Assembly (NCBI RefSeq): GCF_938041645.1
Contig: NZ_CALIST010000001.1
Span: forward strand, 1 to 26,567
Origin: an uncultured Campylobacter sp.
GTDB taxonomy: Bacteria > Campylobacterota > Campylobacteria > Campylobacterales > Campylobacteraceae
Direction: 5' to 3'
DNA: 26,567 nt
Below are positions 7,620-15,661 of this stretch, piece after piece. Both the position numbers and the translations under genes were made by a program. The notes beneath the pieces are model-generated. The model saw only the letters and a list, made by a program, of their open reading frames with translations. It was not told where the DNA came from and searched no databases. The stretch's first letter is position 1. Each line of letters starts with the position of its first letter.

Positions 7620-7641
7620 TAATGGTTAAATTTAACCATTA
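7620..7641. repeat. 22-bp perfect palindrome
   Basis: Every base from 7620 to 7641 pairs symmetrically around a central AAATTT (half-site taatggttaaa). It directly touches the terminator hairpin at 7640-7672 and lies some 25 bases upstream of the -10 box of the AT-rich gene, a position suited to an operator, though a chance AT-rich palindrome cannot be excluded. Confidence 0.6.
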
Positions 7642-7672
7642 AAGCTCTCCATTTCTTTTATGGAGGGCTTTA
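7640..7672 (-). terminator. Terminator hairpin of the ACT/UPF0210 operon
   Basis: A 13-bp stem with one G-U pair (7640-7652 with 7660-7672) and a 7-base loop starts 5 bases after the UPF0210 stop codon. The downstream side on the minus strand runs into an AT-rich palindrome rather than a clean T run. Confidence 0.6.
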
Positions 7673-7677
7673 TAAAT

Positions 7678-9015
7678 TTAGTTTTTAAAACTATGAATAG
7701 GCGCGGGTATCTGGCCGCCGCGGGCGATGAAGTCCGCCGATGAGTTTTTATTTACGCTCATCACGGGCGCGCTGCCGAGTAACCCGCCAAACTCCAGCGT
7801 GTCGCCCTCTTTGCCTTTTGGTATTATGCGCACGGCGGTCGTTTTTTGGTTTATCACGCCAATCGCGGCCTCGTCGGCTATGATCGCGGCGATCGTCTGC
7901 TCGGGCGTATCCTGCGGGATCGCGATCATATCAAGCCCCACCGAGCAGATCGCGGTCATCGCTTCGAGCTTTTCTAAATTTAGCGAGCCCGCACGCACCG
8001 CGGCGATCATGCCCTCATCCTCCGAGACGGGGATAAACGCGCCGCTAAGCCCGCCTACTTGGTTGCAGGCCATGACGCCGCCCTTTTTGACCGCGTCGTT
8101 TAGTAGCGCAAGCGCAGCCGTCGTGCCGTGCGTGCCGACGCGCTCTAGTCCCATCTCCTCAAGCACGCGCGCTACCGAATCGCCCACCGCCGGAGTCGGA
8201 GCTAGCGAGAGATCGACGATGCCAAATTTCACGCCCAGCCGCTCAGACGCCATTTGACCTACGAGCTGTCCGATGCGCGTGATCTTAAACGCCGTCTTTT
8301 TTACGGTCTCGGCGACCACGTCAAAGCTCGCCCCGCGCACCTTCTCAAGCGCTCGTTTAACGACGCCCGGGCCGCTGACGCCCACGTTTATGACGACCTC
8401 GGCCTCGCCCACGCCGTGAAATGCGCCCGCCATAAAGGGATTATCCTCGACGGCGTTGGCGAACACGACGAGCTTGGCGGCGCCAAGATCCGAAAGTCGC
8501 GCGGTTTCTTTTATCACGCGCCCCATATCGGCGACCGCGCTCATATTTATGCCAGTTTTTGTCGAGCCGATATTTACCGACGAGCAGACCTTCTGCGTCG
8601 CGGCAAGTGCGGCCGGGATGGAGTCGATTAAAATTTTATCGCCCTTTGCGTAGCCCTTTTGTACTAGCGCCGAAAAGCCGCCGATAAAGTCGATGCCGAT
8701 CTTTTGCGCCGCCTCGTCCATCGCTCTAGCAAGCGGCACGTAGTCAGTAGCGTTCGTCGCCGCGCCGATGATGGCGATAGGCGTTACGCAGACGCGCTTA
8801 TTTACGATCGGGATACCAAGCTCGGCTGAAATTTCATTGCCGACCTTTACCAGATCGCGGGCTTTGTCGGTGATTTTTGCGTAAATTTTCTCCGCGGCTT
8901 TGTCGATATCCGGATCGATGCAGTCAAGCAGACTGATGCCCATCGTGATCGTGCGGATGTCGAAATTTTGCTCCTCGATCATCGCGATCGTTTCGGTTAC
9001 GTTTTTGATGTCCAT
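7678..9015 (-). CDS. UPF0210 (DUF711, PFL-like) family protein
   Basis: 445 residues, the family's usual length. The N-terminus (MDIKNVTETIAMIEEQNFDI, then RTITMGISLLDC) and the glycine-rich blocks such as GVGEAEVVINVGVSGPGVV and GTHGTTAALALLNDAVKKGG are typical of the DUF711 proteins, which share a fold with pyruvate formate-lyase but lack a proven reaction. No Gly-radical segment is seen. It lies 9 bases downstream of an ACT-domain gene, the standard pairing for this family across bacteria and archaea, which suggests that the ACT protein senses an amino acid or related ligand for it. A terminator hairpin follows. Family assignment is strong; the biochemical role is unknown. Confidence 0.93.
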   Translation of the reverse strand: MDIKNVTETIAMIEEQNFDIRTITMGISLLDCIDPDIDKAAEKIYAKITDKARDLVKVGNEISAELGIPIVNKRVCVTPIAIIGAATNATDYVPLARAMDEAAQKIGIDFIGGFSALVQKGYAKGDKILIDSIPAALAATQKVCSSVNIGSTKTGINMSAVADMGRVIKETARLSDLGAAKLVVFANAVEDNPFMAGAFHGVGEAEVVINVGVSGPGVVKRALEKVRGASFDVVAETVKKTAFKITRIGQLVGQMASERLGVKFGIVDLSLAPTPAVGDSVARVLEEMGLERVGTHGTTAALALLNDAVKKGGVMACNQVGGLSGAFIPVSEDEGMIAAVRAGSLNLEKLEAMTAICSVGLDMIAIPQDTPEQTIAAIIADEAAIGVINQKTTAVRIIPKGKEGDTLEFGGLLGSAPVMSVNKNSSADFIARGGQIPAPIHSFKN

Positions 9016-9024
9016 ATCGGCACC

Positions 9025-9291
9025 TTAGATGTTGTGCATGGCGTCAAAGATCGCCGAGCTTTGGATGTTGATCTTTACTTTTAGCTTTTCGCCTAGCTCG
9101 TTTAGCTCCTCGCGCAGAGCCGTGAAGTCCTGCTTTTCCTCGCTGGAAACCACCGCCATCATCGTAAAAAACTCATCCAAAACCGTCTGGCTGATGTCGT
9201 CTATGTTTAGCCCAAGCTGCGCGAGCTTGGCTGAAACGCCCGCTACAATGCCAACTTTGTCCTTACCGATCACCGTTACGATCGCTTTCAT
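9025..9291 (-). CDS. ACT-domain protein (UPF0237)
   Basis: 88 residues forming a single ACT domain: the opening MKAIVTVIGKDKVGIVAGVS and the following LAQLGLNIDDISQTVLDEFF match the ligand-binding turn (GKDKVGI) and first helix of small stand-alone ACT proteins related to GcvR. Such domains bind amino acids or similar small molecules as dimers in the cytosol. AAGGAG lies 5 bases before the ATG. It is translated just ahead of the UPF0210 gene, and the two form a conserved pair. The ligand cannot be read from the sequence. Confidence 0.92.
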   Translation of the reverse strand: MKAIVTVIGKDKVGIVAGVSAKLAQLGLNIDDISQTVLDEFFTMMAVVSSEEKQDFTALREELNELGEKLKVKINIQSSAIFDAMHNI

Positions 9292-9314
9292 TCTTACTCC
9301 TTTTTAAAATTTAT

Positions 9315-9353
9315 TTAGCCGTTTTAAGTGCGGAAGCCCTTTAAAACGACTAA
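9315..9353 (-). terminator. Hairpin between the DUF2628 gene and the ACT gene
   Basis: CGTTTTAA (9320-9327) pairs with TTAAAACG (9341-9348), and the pairing continues outward through ttag/ctaa with one mismatch. It overlaps the stop codon of the DUF2628-like gene. A bidirectional or attenuating role is possible, since the T-rich sides are weak. Confidence 0.4.
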
Positions 9354-9847
9354 GCCTTGCCGCCGTTTGAAATTATCAGCGCAAACACGATTGCGACCAA
9401 AGCGTAAAATATTACCGCGAGCCATATCGCCCATCTATTCACGCCGCCGCCCTTTCTTAGGGCTTCATCGTCCTGTTTATCCAGCAATGAAACAAAACTA
9501 TAGCAAACGAAATATTTCGCCATAGTTCCGCTACTGACGCTAATCGCCATTCCTATACTTCTATCATATTCATCCAAAAACGGAATAAAGCAGGAAATTA
9601 ATACAACGGCAAATAGGGCTGCGGCAATTTTATACTCCTTGCGGTACAGAAAAAAGAACAGCGTGCCGAAAAATCCCCACCAACTCCACGTGCTTACATA
9701 ATTTAACTCGCGCTGCTTGCCCGCGGCGAAAAATTTCTCGCAGGCGCGTGCGTAAATTTCAACCTTACTAGGAGTTTGCAAGAAAATTTCCAGTTTCTGC
9801 CGAAGCATCTTGCCGTCAGATAAAATTTCTCTAGCATAATCCGTCAT
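9350..9847 (-). CDS. DUF2628-like membrane protein
   Basis: 165 residues. A polar N-terminal third precedes the segment NYVSTWSWWGFFGTLFFFLY and then RKEY, the Trp/Phe-rich core typical of DUF2628 proteins. Hydrophobic helices follow at about residues 53-66, 73-90 and 139-160. The function of the family is unknown. AAGGAG before the ATG overlaps the trpS stop region, so it is translated from the der-aroK-trpS transcript, but this position probably reflects local gene order rather than a shared task. Confidence 0.7.
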   Translation of the reverse strand: MTDYAREILSDGKMLRQKLEIFLQTPSKVEIYARACEKFFAAGKQRELNYVSTWSWWGFFGTLFFFLYRKEYKIAAALFAVVLISCFIPFLDEYDRSIGMAISVSSGTMAKYFVCYSFVSLLDKQDDEALRKGGGVNRWAIWLAVIFYALVAIVFALIISNGGKA

Positions 9848-9857
9848 CTCACTCTCC

Positions 9858-10829
9858 TTAGCGATAAATCCCCACGGCGGCGCGAACCTTTTGCATCAAT
9901 GAAGCAGCCGTCGCAGCCGCCCTTTGCGCGCCCTGTCTTAGCATCTCGTCTAAAATTTCGCGGTGGCTTTGATAGTATTCGAATTTATCTCGCGCACCTT
10001 TGAAGTAGCTAAGCACGAGCTCGTTTAGATACGCCTTGAAGTGCCCGTGCCCCTCGCCTCCGCGCTCGTAGCGAGCCCGCAGCGCCGCTTGATCCGCCGC
10101 CTCGCTTAAAAACAGCTTCGCGATATTATAGACATTGCATCCGCGCCACTGCTTAGGCGCTTCTAGCGGCTCGGAGGTCGTTACTATACTTGAAATTTGC
10201 TTCTTTAGCGTCGCAGCATCTGCAAAAATATCGATCGTATTGCCGTAGCTCTTGCTCATCTTCGCGCCGTCCGTGCCCGGCACGATCGCTACTTCATCAT
10301 TTATGCGCGCTTGCGGAATAGTTAAAATTTCGCCGTGGGCGTTGTTAAATTTAAGCGCGATGTCGCGGGCGATCTCGACGTGCTGGATCTGATCCTTGCC
10401 CACAGGCACGACTTCCGCGCTGTATAACAGGATGTCCGCTGCCATCAGCACGGGGTAGCTGAACAGATCGTGCTTGCTCTCAAAGCCCTTTGCGATCTTG
10501 TCTTTGTATGCGTGCGCCCGCTCGAGCAGCCCCATCGGTGCATATCCGCTTAAAATCCAGTAAAGCTCCAGCACCTCTTTCACGTCGCTTTGTACCCAAA
10601 ACACCGTCTTTTTAGGATCTATCCCCAGCGATAAAAACGCCGCGGCGGCCTCGTAGGTTGAGCTTTTAAGCTTTGCGCCGTCGCTTACGGAGGTGAGCGC
10701 ATGGTAGTTTGCGATAAACATAAACATCTGTTCGCCCGCATTTTGCGCATCCACCATCTGCTTGATACTCGCGAAGTAATTGCCCAAATGCAGCTTGCCG
10801 CTGGGCTGAAGACCCGTTAAAATTCTCAT
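9858..10829 (-). CDS. trpS: Tryptophanyl-tRNA synthetase
   Basis: 323 residues, normal for bacterial TrpS, a class I aminoacyl-tRNA synthetase that charges tRNA-Trp using ATP. The HIGH-type motif is LHLGNY at residues 13-18, and the KMSKS motif is intact at 190-194 in GAKMSKSYGNT. The sequence TGLQPSGKLHLGN and the central QIQHVEIARDIA block are family signatures. AAAGGAG lies just before the ATG and overlaps the stop of the shikimate kinase fusion gene, so the two are translationally linked. Nothing unusual is seen. Confidence 0.97.
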   Translation of the reverse strand: MRILTGLQPSGKLHLGNYFASIKQMVDAQNAGEQMFMFIANYHALTSVSDGAKLKSSTYEAAAAFLSLGIDPKKTVFWVQSDVKEVLELYWILSGYAPMGLLERAHAYKDKIAKGFESKHDLFSYPVLMAADILLYSAEVVPVGKDQIQHVEIARDIALKFNNAHGEILTIPQARINDEVAIVPGTDGAKMSKSYGNTIDIFADAATLKKQISSIVTTSEPLEAPKQWRGCNVYNIAKLFLSEAADQAALRARYERGGEGHGHFKAYLNELVLSYFKGARDKFEYYQSHREILDEMLRQGAQRAAATAASLMQKVRAAVGIYR

Positions 10830-10839
10830 CGTTGCTCCT

Positions 10840-11811
10840 TTAAATCAAAATCAGATCGCCGTCTACGAAGCCCGCAGCGACGTGCTTGCACTTAAAAATT
10901 TTAGCGCCAGGCATCTGCTCTCGCAGCTCGCGCAGAGCCTGCACGAGCAGTTTTAAAACCTGTCGCCACGAAAGCTTATTTAAAAATTCAAGCTGCAAGC
11001 GTGAGCTTTGCGGATAAAATTCATCCTCGTCCTCGCACGCCCAGTCGTCGTCATCCGCATCAAAGCTGCTCGATCCCGCCAATTCAAGCACGTAAGGCTC
11101 GTAAAGATCGAAGTGCCACGCGATCACCCGCTTTGGAATTTCCTCGCGCTCTAAGCCCTCGATCAATTCGCGCAGCTTTTGCTTTAGCACCTCTTTCTTT
11201 TTAAGCTTATCGCTTTTGTCCTCTTTGCCGTGCGGCTCGGAATTTTTGCCGCCGCCAGAGCACTTCTGCTTAGACATCTTTTTCCCCTTTAAATTTAGCC
11301 CGTCGCAGGCGGAGCAAATTTCTTTTACGATCTTTTTTACGCTTTTATTTTCGACGTCGATTACGATGTCGGCCTTTTTTTCATACGCCCCGTCTCTTTC
11401 GGCGTGAAGCGCCGCGGCCTTTTGTAGATCCGCTAACAACGGGCGCTTGGCAAATTTTTTCTCTGCGTTTTCGCTGTTTTTTAAGCGTTCAATAATCCCT
11501 TCAAAGCTTGATTTCAGATACACGACGGTGCCGATTTTATTTAAATTTTTCACGGCGTAAAAGCCGCCGCCGGTGGAGATCACGGCGCAGCGGACGGACT
11601 TTTCTAAAAATTTTGCAAGACCCGCCTCCATCTTTCTAAAGCTTTGCTCGCCCTGCTCTTTAAAAATTTGCCCGATCTTTTTATTGGCGTAGCTTTCGAT
11701 CATATCGTCGCAATCAAGCGCAAACATCCCGCTTTGCGCAGCCAGCGCCCGCGCTACCGTGCCCTTGCCGACCCCCATAAAGCCGATGAGCACGATGTTA
11801 CCGCCCTTCAT
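10840..11811 (-). CDS. aroK: Shikimate kinase with C-terminal unknown domain (in-frame fusion)
   Basis: Residues 1 to about 172 are a complete shikimate kinase, which phosphorylates shikimate with ATP in aromatic amino acid synthesis: the P-loop GFMGVGKGT (10-18), DCDDMIE, the shikimate-binding FRKME region, STGGGFY and the lid KRPLL are all present. AroK usually stops near here. The frame instead continues through DGLNLKGKK into Met179 and a 145-residue unit that has a Lys-rich start, a middle EEIPKRVIAWHFDLYEPYVL, an acidic DADDDDWACEDEDEF stretch and a helical end. Met179 has its own strong ribosome binding site, so the second unit may also be made alone. Its family is not recognised. The gene starts inside the end of der (14-base overlap). 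Confidence 0.9.
   Translation of the reverse strand: MKGGNIVLIGFMGVGKGTVARALAAQSGMFALDCDDMIESYANKKIGQIFKEQGEQSFRKMEAGLAKFLEKSVRCAVISTGGGFYAVKNLNKIGTVVYLKSSFEGIIERLKNSENAEKKFAKRPLLADLQKAAALHAERDGAYEKKADIVIDVENKSVKKIVKEICSACDGLNLKGKKMSKQKCSGGGKNSEPHGKEDKSDKLKKKEVLKQKLRELIEGLEREEIPKRVIAWHFDLYEPYVLELAGSSSFDADDDDWACEDEDEFYPQSSRLQLEFLNKLSWRQVLKLLVQALRELREQMPGAKIFKCKHVAAGFVDGDLILI
11284..11290 (-). promoter_or_regulatory. Internal ribosome binding site within the aroK fusion
   Basis: AAAGGGG lies 6 bases before an in-frame ATG (11275-11277, residue 179). The surrounding sequence aaatttaaagggg is the same leader type seen before the real starts at 697 and 13655, but here it is translated as LNLKGKK. 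It marks either an internal start or a former intergenic gap. Confidence 0.6.
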
Positions 11812-13183
11812 CGCTCTCCCCTTTTTTGCGCGGCAGCAGCACTAGCGGACTTCCCGAAAGAGCAAAGCTCGCGCGCAGCCTGTTCATCAAATAGCGCTTG
11901 TAGCTAAAATGTAGCGCACTTGGGCGGTTCATTACAAGAGCGATCTTCGGCGGCGCAAAGCCGATCTGCGCGGCGTAGTAAATTTTAACCGATTTGCCCC
12001 GCTCGCGAGGTATCGGATGCGCCTTTATCGCGGCTTCTACCGCCTCATTGATCCTTGCGGTGCCGAGCTTGCGCGTGAAATTTGAATAAACCTCCAAAAT
12101 GAGCGGATAAATTTTATGTATCCGCTTCCTGTCCGTCGCGCTGACGCTGATGATCGGCGCGTAGGAAAGAAATTTAAACCTATCGCGCAGATCGCGGCAA
12201 AACTCGTCGTAATCGCGCTCGCAAAGATCCCATTTGTTTAAAATTATGATTAGACCTAGTTCAAATTTAGCCGCAAGTCCCGCGATGCGCTCGTCCAGCT
12301 CGTTTAGCGGCTCGCTTGCGTCAAGCACCAAAAGCGCGATGTCGGAGTTTTGCAAGATTTTTTCGGTGCGATTTAGCGCGAAACGCTCGATGCCCTCGAT
12401 CTTACCGCGACGACGAATGCCCGCCGTGTCGATAAACTCGAGTGAGCGCCCCCCAAATTCCGTGCTTTCGTTCACCGGATCGATCGTCGTGCCCGCATAA
12501 TCGCTCACGACCGAGCGCTGCGAGCCGACAAGCGCGTTTAGAAGGCTTGATTTACCGACGTTCACCCGCCCGATGATGCCTACGCCGATGGTTTTGCTAG
12601 CGTAAAATTCCTCGTCGCGCCCCTCTTTCGGCTCGCCCTCGTCGTTAAAGCCCTCTATAAAATCATCAAAAATTTCATCCTCGTCCTGCCTTACGGGCGC
12701 AGGATCCAAAAAGCCGTAGATCCATTCTTTCAGCTCATCGATGCCGCTGTTGTGCGAGACGGAGATCGGGAAAAATTTAACGCCGAATTCGTTAAACTCC
12801 CAGCTGCGCTCCTCGTCGCGCTTGCCGTCGATCTTATTGACCGCTAGGGCGATGGGCTTGCCAAGTCTCTGCAGCGAGAAAAATATCCGCCGCTCGTCAT
12901 CGCTCGGAAGCAGCTTGCCGTCCGTCATAAAGATTATCAAATCCGCGCTCTTGGCCTCGCTTAGCGTCTTAGCCTGCACGCGCGCAAACAGCTCGGAGGC
13001 CTCGTCCAAGCCGCCCGAATCGATCACTCGCACGCGACGATCGAAAATTTCGGCTTCGGCTCTATTGGTATCGCGCGTCGTGCCCGCAACGTCGCTCGTG
13101 ATGGCGATGCGAGCGCCCGCTAGGCGGTTAAAAAGGCTCGACTTGCCGACGTTGGGGCGCCCGATGATGATCAAACTTTTCAC
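11798..13183 (-). CDS. der: Ribosome assembly GTPase Der (EngA)
   Basis: Der is the tandem-domain GTPase needed for 50S ribosomal subunit maturation. From the GTG start it has 461 residues, the normal size. The first P-loop is GRPNVGKS at 8-15, with DVAGTTRD and DSGG following and NKID as base-specificity motif. The second domain opens with GRVNVGKSS, followed by DYAGTT, DTAG and NKWD. The C-terminal KH-like domain ends with a basic LPRKKGE tail. An open frame extends upstream to an ATG at 13270, but AAGGA 5 bases before GTG 13183 and a TATAAT box at 13209-13214 place the true start at the GTG, where the protein begins VKSLIIIGRPNVG. It heads the der-aroK-trpS transcript. Confidence 0.95.
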   Translation of the reverse strand: MKSLIIIGRPNVGKSSLFNRLAGARIAITSDVAGTTRDTNRAEAEIFDRRVRVIDSGGLDEASELFARVQAKTLSEAKSADLIIFMTDGKLLPSDDERRIFFSLQRLGKPIALAVNKIDGKRDEERSWEFNEFGVKFFPISVSHNSGIDELKEWIYGFLDPAPVRQDEDEIFDDFIEGFNDEGEPKEGRDEEFYASKTIGVGIIGRVNVGKSSLLNALVGSQRSVVSDYAGTTIDPVNESTEFGGRSLEFIDTAGIRRRGKIEGIERFALNRTEKILQNSDIALLVLDASEPLNELDERIAGLAAKFELGLIIILNKWDLCERDYDEFCRDLRDRFKFLSYAPIISVSATDRKRIHKIYPLILEVYSNFTRKLGTARINEAVEAAIKAHPIPRERGKSVKIYYAAQIGFAPPKIALVMNRPSALHFSYKRYLMNRLRASFALSGSPLVLLPRKKGESDEGR

Positions 13184-13208
13184 GTTCGTCCTTGTAGTTT
13201 TTGGCGCG

Positions 13209-13214
13209 ATTATA
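13209..13214 (-). promoter_or_regulatory. -10 box of der
   Basis: TATAAT on the minus strand in the phrase ttggttataatcgcg. Transcription would start about 20 bases before the GTG at 13183 and downstream of the alternative ATG at 13270, which rules that ATG out for this promoter. Confidence 0.6.
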
Positions 13215-13626
13215 ACCAAAAATAGATTAAAGCCAAATTCTACGCGCTCGCTAGCGAAAGGAAGCAGCAAAATTTTATAAAATTTAGACGCTAAATTTAG
13301 CGAAATTTTATCGCGACACTAGCAAAACGCCGCTCGTAAAAAGTCACCAAGGCGCGAGCCATCGCCGAATATATCGCCGAGGCGGGACTGTGCGTAAATT
13401 TCATAAAATTTAAATACCGAAGCCTGGGCGAGAAAACTAGCAACCGAAGCGCGAAACAGACACAACTACACGAAAGTATAAAAGCCCGCAGCTGCGTAAA
13501 TTTTGACTATTCCGCGCATACAAGCGCCGAATTACAAAACCGAGCCGTCGCGCCCAAATGTGCAAAAGTAGGCGGCGCGGCGAAATATTAAAACGGCGAA
13601 ATATTAAAATTTAATCATTATGCGTG

Positions 13627-13632
13627 TATAAT
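13627..13632 (+). promoter_or_regulatory. -10 box of the EamA transporter pair
   Basis: TATAAT, preceded by tgcgtg, lies 22 bases before the ATG at 13655, with AAAGGGG (13644-13650) as ribosome binding site between them. No -35 is evident. Confidence 0.6.
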
Positions 13633-13654
13633 TCCGCAAATTTAAAGGGGCGCG

Positions 13655-14560
13655 ATGAAATACAACAACTTCTTGCTGCACCATCTAAGCGTGTATTATA
13701 TGCTGATGGCGTGCTTTTACTACTCTCTTACGGGCGTTTTTGCCAAGCTTTTGGGCGCGCAAATTTCATCGCTTGAGGTCGTGCTCTTTCGCAATCTGCC
13801 CGGACTTTTGATCCTGCTTTATAAAATCAAGGCTCGTCCCCGCATGGCGCGCTTCGCAAACAAGGGCGGTCATCCTTTTACGCTCGCGTTTCGCGGCATT
13901 ATCGGGATTTTGGGGCTGATGGTGTTTTTTTATAACGTCGCTAACATCAGCCTCGGCGAGGCATTTACCTTTCAAAAAACGGCGTCCATTTGGACGGCGA
14001 TCATCGCGTACTTTACCCTCGGCGAAAAATTCGGCGCGATGGGCTGGTTCTCGGTCTGCCTAGGCTTTGTGGGCATCGTTTTGGTAATTCAGCCGCAGTT
14101 TGGCTTGCAGCCGAGCGATATTTTTGGAATTTTAAGCGGATTATTCGCCGCGATGGCGTTTACCTCCGTGCGCGGGCTGCGCAAATACTATAGCTCCGAT
14201 ACGATCATCCTCTCTGCGCTTCTTGCCGGCACGCTGATGCCCGTAGCGCTTATGATCGCGGCAGAATTTATAGACGCGCCCGCGCTGAGCTTTATGCTTT
14301 GCAAATTTAAAATTCCAAACGCGCAGGGCTGGCTCTTTGCTGTGCTTCTGGGGCTGCTGGGGCTATTTTATCAAACCTACGTCACCAAGGCCTACGCCGC
14401 GACGCGCAAAGCGGGCATAGTAGCTACGATCAGTTATGCGGACATCATCTTTTCGACGCTATTTGGGCTGCTGCTAGGCGACGCCCTGCCCGGTTTCATG
14501 GCACTTGGGGGCATGGCGCTCATCATCGCCGCGGGCGCGCTCGTGGCGAACCGAAAGTAG
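13655..14560 (+). CDS. EamA/DMT-family transporter 1
   Basis: 301 residues with about ten transmembrane helices arranged as two EamA repeats, the fold of the drug/metabolite transporter superfamily in the inner membrane. The first repeat includes EVVLFRNLPGLLILL and FRGIIGILGLMVFFYNVANI, with the conserved LGEAFTFQKTASIWTAI segment; the second includes AYAATRKAGIVATISYADII. Members export amino acids, drugs or metabolites, but the substrate cannot be deduced. The gene is followed after 6 bases by a close paralogue, so the two probably arose by duplication and may work as a heteromer. AAAGGGG 4 bases before the ATG and a TATAAT box support this start. Confidence 0.93.
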   Translation: MKYNNFLLHHLSVYYMLMACFYYSLTGVFAKLLGAQISSLEVVLFRNLPGLLILLYKIKARPRMARFANKGGHPFTLAFRGIIGILGLMVFFYNVANISLGEAFTFQKTASIWTAIIAYFTLGEKFGAMGWFSVCLGFVGIVLVIQPQFGLQPSDIFGILSGLFAAMAFTSVRGLRKYYSSDTIILSALLAGTLMPVALMIAAEFIDAPALSFMLCKFKIPNAQGWLFAVLLGLLGLFYQTYVTKAYAATRKAGIVATISYADIIFSTLFGLLLGDALPGFMALGGMALIIAAGALVANRK

Positions 14561-14566
14561 GACGGC

Positions 14567-15499
14567 GTGAAGCAGAAGCTTTACTCCGCGTTTTGGCTGA
14601 AACATCTGGGCGTTTATTATATGCTAGTAGCAAGCTTTTATTTCGCGCTAAACGGCGCGCTAGCCAAGGTGATGGCGGAGCGGATGAGTAGCGCTGAGAT
14701 CGTGTTTTTCCGCAACGTCGTAGGCATCGCGATCGTGCTGTTTTCGCTACGGCGGATAAAAAACCTGGGCCCGGGCGGCAAGCCGTGGCTGCTTGCGTTT
14801 CGCGGCTTTATCGGCAGCTGCGGTATCTTAGCGACCTTTTATAACATCGCTCACATCGATCTTGGCACCGCTTTTACCTTCCAAAAAACGGCGCCCATTT
14901 TCACCGCGCTATTTTCGGCATTTTTCTTAGGCGAAAAGCTAAGCTCTAAGGGTTGGTTTGCGATACTGCTCGGATTTGGCGGAATTTTACTCGTCGTGCG
15001 CCCGCACATCGGCATCAGCGTAACCGACGCGGTGGGAATCTTCGGCGGTATGTGCGCGGGGCTTGCATACACGAGCGTGCGCGAGCTCCGCAAACACTAC
15101 GCCACCAACCTCATCGTGCTGGTTTTTGTCTCGTCAGCCACCTTTCTAAGTGCTACGATGATGATAACGGGCTGGGTGCTTGAAGGTAGCGAGGCTAAAA
15201 TTTTAGGACTTTTCAGCGGGGCAGATTTGGCGAGGCTTGCTTACTTCAACCCGCCAAGCCTTTTTGGCTGGGTGCTCGTGGCGCTTCTGGGCGTCAGCGG
15301 GATCTACTTTCAAATTTACATGACGCGCGCCTACGCCGCTTCGCGCAAAGCGGGCATAGTCGCTGCGATCAGCTATAGCGACATCCTCTTTAGCATGGCA
15401 CTCGGCATTATGCTAGGCGATCATCTGCCCGGTCCGATCGTGCTAGCAGGCATTGCGGTGGTGATTTTAAGCGGAATTTTAATCGCCCGCGAGCGCTAA
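14567..15499 (+). CDS. EamA/DMT-family transporter 2 (paralogue)
   Basis: 310 residues, again ten helices and two EamA repeats, aligned over its whole length with the transporter before it: HLGVYYMLVASFYFALNGAL against HLSVYYMLMACFYYSLTGVF, and LGTAFTFQKTAPIFTALF against LGEAFTFQKTASIWTAI. The start is a GTG 6 bases after the previous stop, with AGGA overlapping that stop, so translation is coupled. A modest insertion (about 10 residues near LEGSEAKILGLFSGADLARL) distinguishes it. The substrate is unknown. No terminator hairpin was recognised before the next gene. Confidence 0.93.
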   Translation: MKQKLYSAFWLKHLGVYYMLVASFYFALNGALAKVMAERMSSAEIVFFRNVVGIAIVLFSLRRIKNLGPGGKPWLLAFRGFIGSCGILATFYNIAHIDLGTAFTFQKTAPIFTALFSAFFLGEKLSSKGWFAILLGFGGILLVVRPHIGISVTDAVGIFGGMCAGLAYTSVRELRKHYATNLIVLVFVSSATFLSATMMITGWVLEGSEAKILGLFSGADLARLAYFNPPSLFGWVLVALLGVSGIYFQIYMTRAYAASRKAGIVAAISYSDILFSMALGIMLGDHLPGPIVLAGIAVVILSGILIARER

Positions 15500-15620
15500 A
15501 TTTAAATCTAAATTTAAAACCAATTCAAATGCGGCGCAAAGCTAAATTTTATCCGCGCCGCAAGCCTACGCTAAATTTCAGCAGTCTAAAAGCTTAAAAA
15601 GACTAACATTCAAATCAAAG

Positions 15621-15635
15621 TTCTACGGCGTAGAA
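15621..15635. promoter_or_regulatory. Inverted repeat upstream of the activator gene
   Basis: TTCTAC GGC GTAGAA is a 6-bp stem with a 3-base centre, 26 bases before the activator start. It could be an operator or a small hairpin in the leader; short palindromes do occur by chance. Confidence 0.35.
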
Positions 15636-15661
15636 ATATTTTTCGACGGATTTAAAATTTT

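Larger units (their letters stand above)
13184..13654. other. Divergent intergenic region between der and the EamA pair
   Basis: About 470 bases without a supported gene. The left end holds the der promoter and the right end the promoter of the transporter pair. The middle is Ala/Arg-codon-like GC-rich sequence interspersed with AAATTT words, with stops in all frames; no RNA gene or hairpin with terminator features was recognised. Confidence 0.6.

Noticed and set aside
8254..8631. 125-codon plus-strand open frame
   Set aside because: It lies entirely antisense to the UPF0210 gene, whose family match is clear.
13184..13270. N-terminal extension of Der to an ATG at 13270
   Set aside because: The extension lies upstream of the -10 box and the GTG at 13183 has a proper ribosome binding site.
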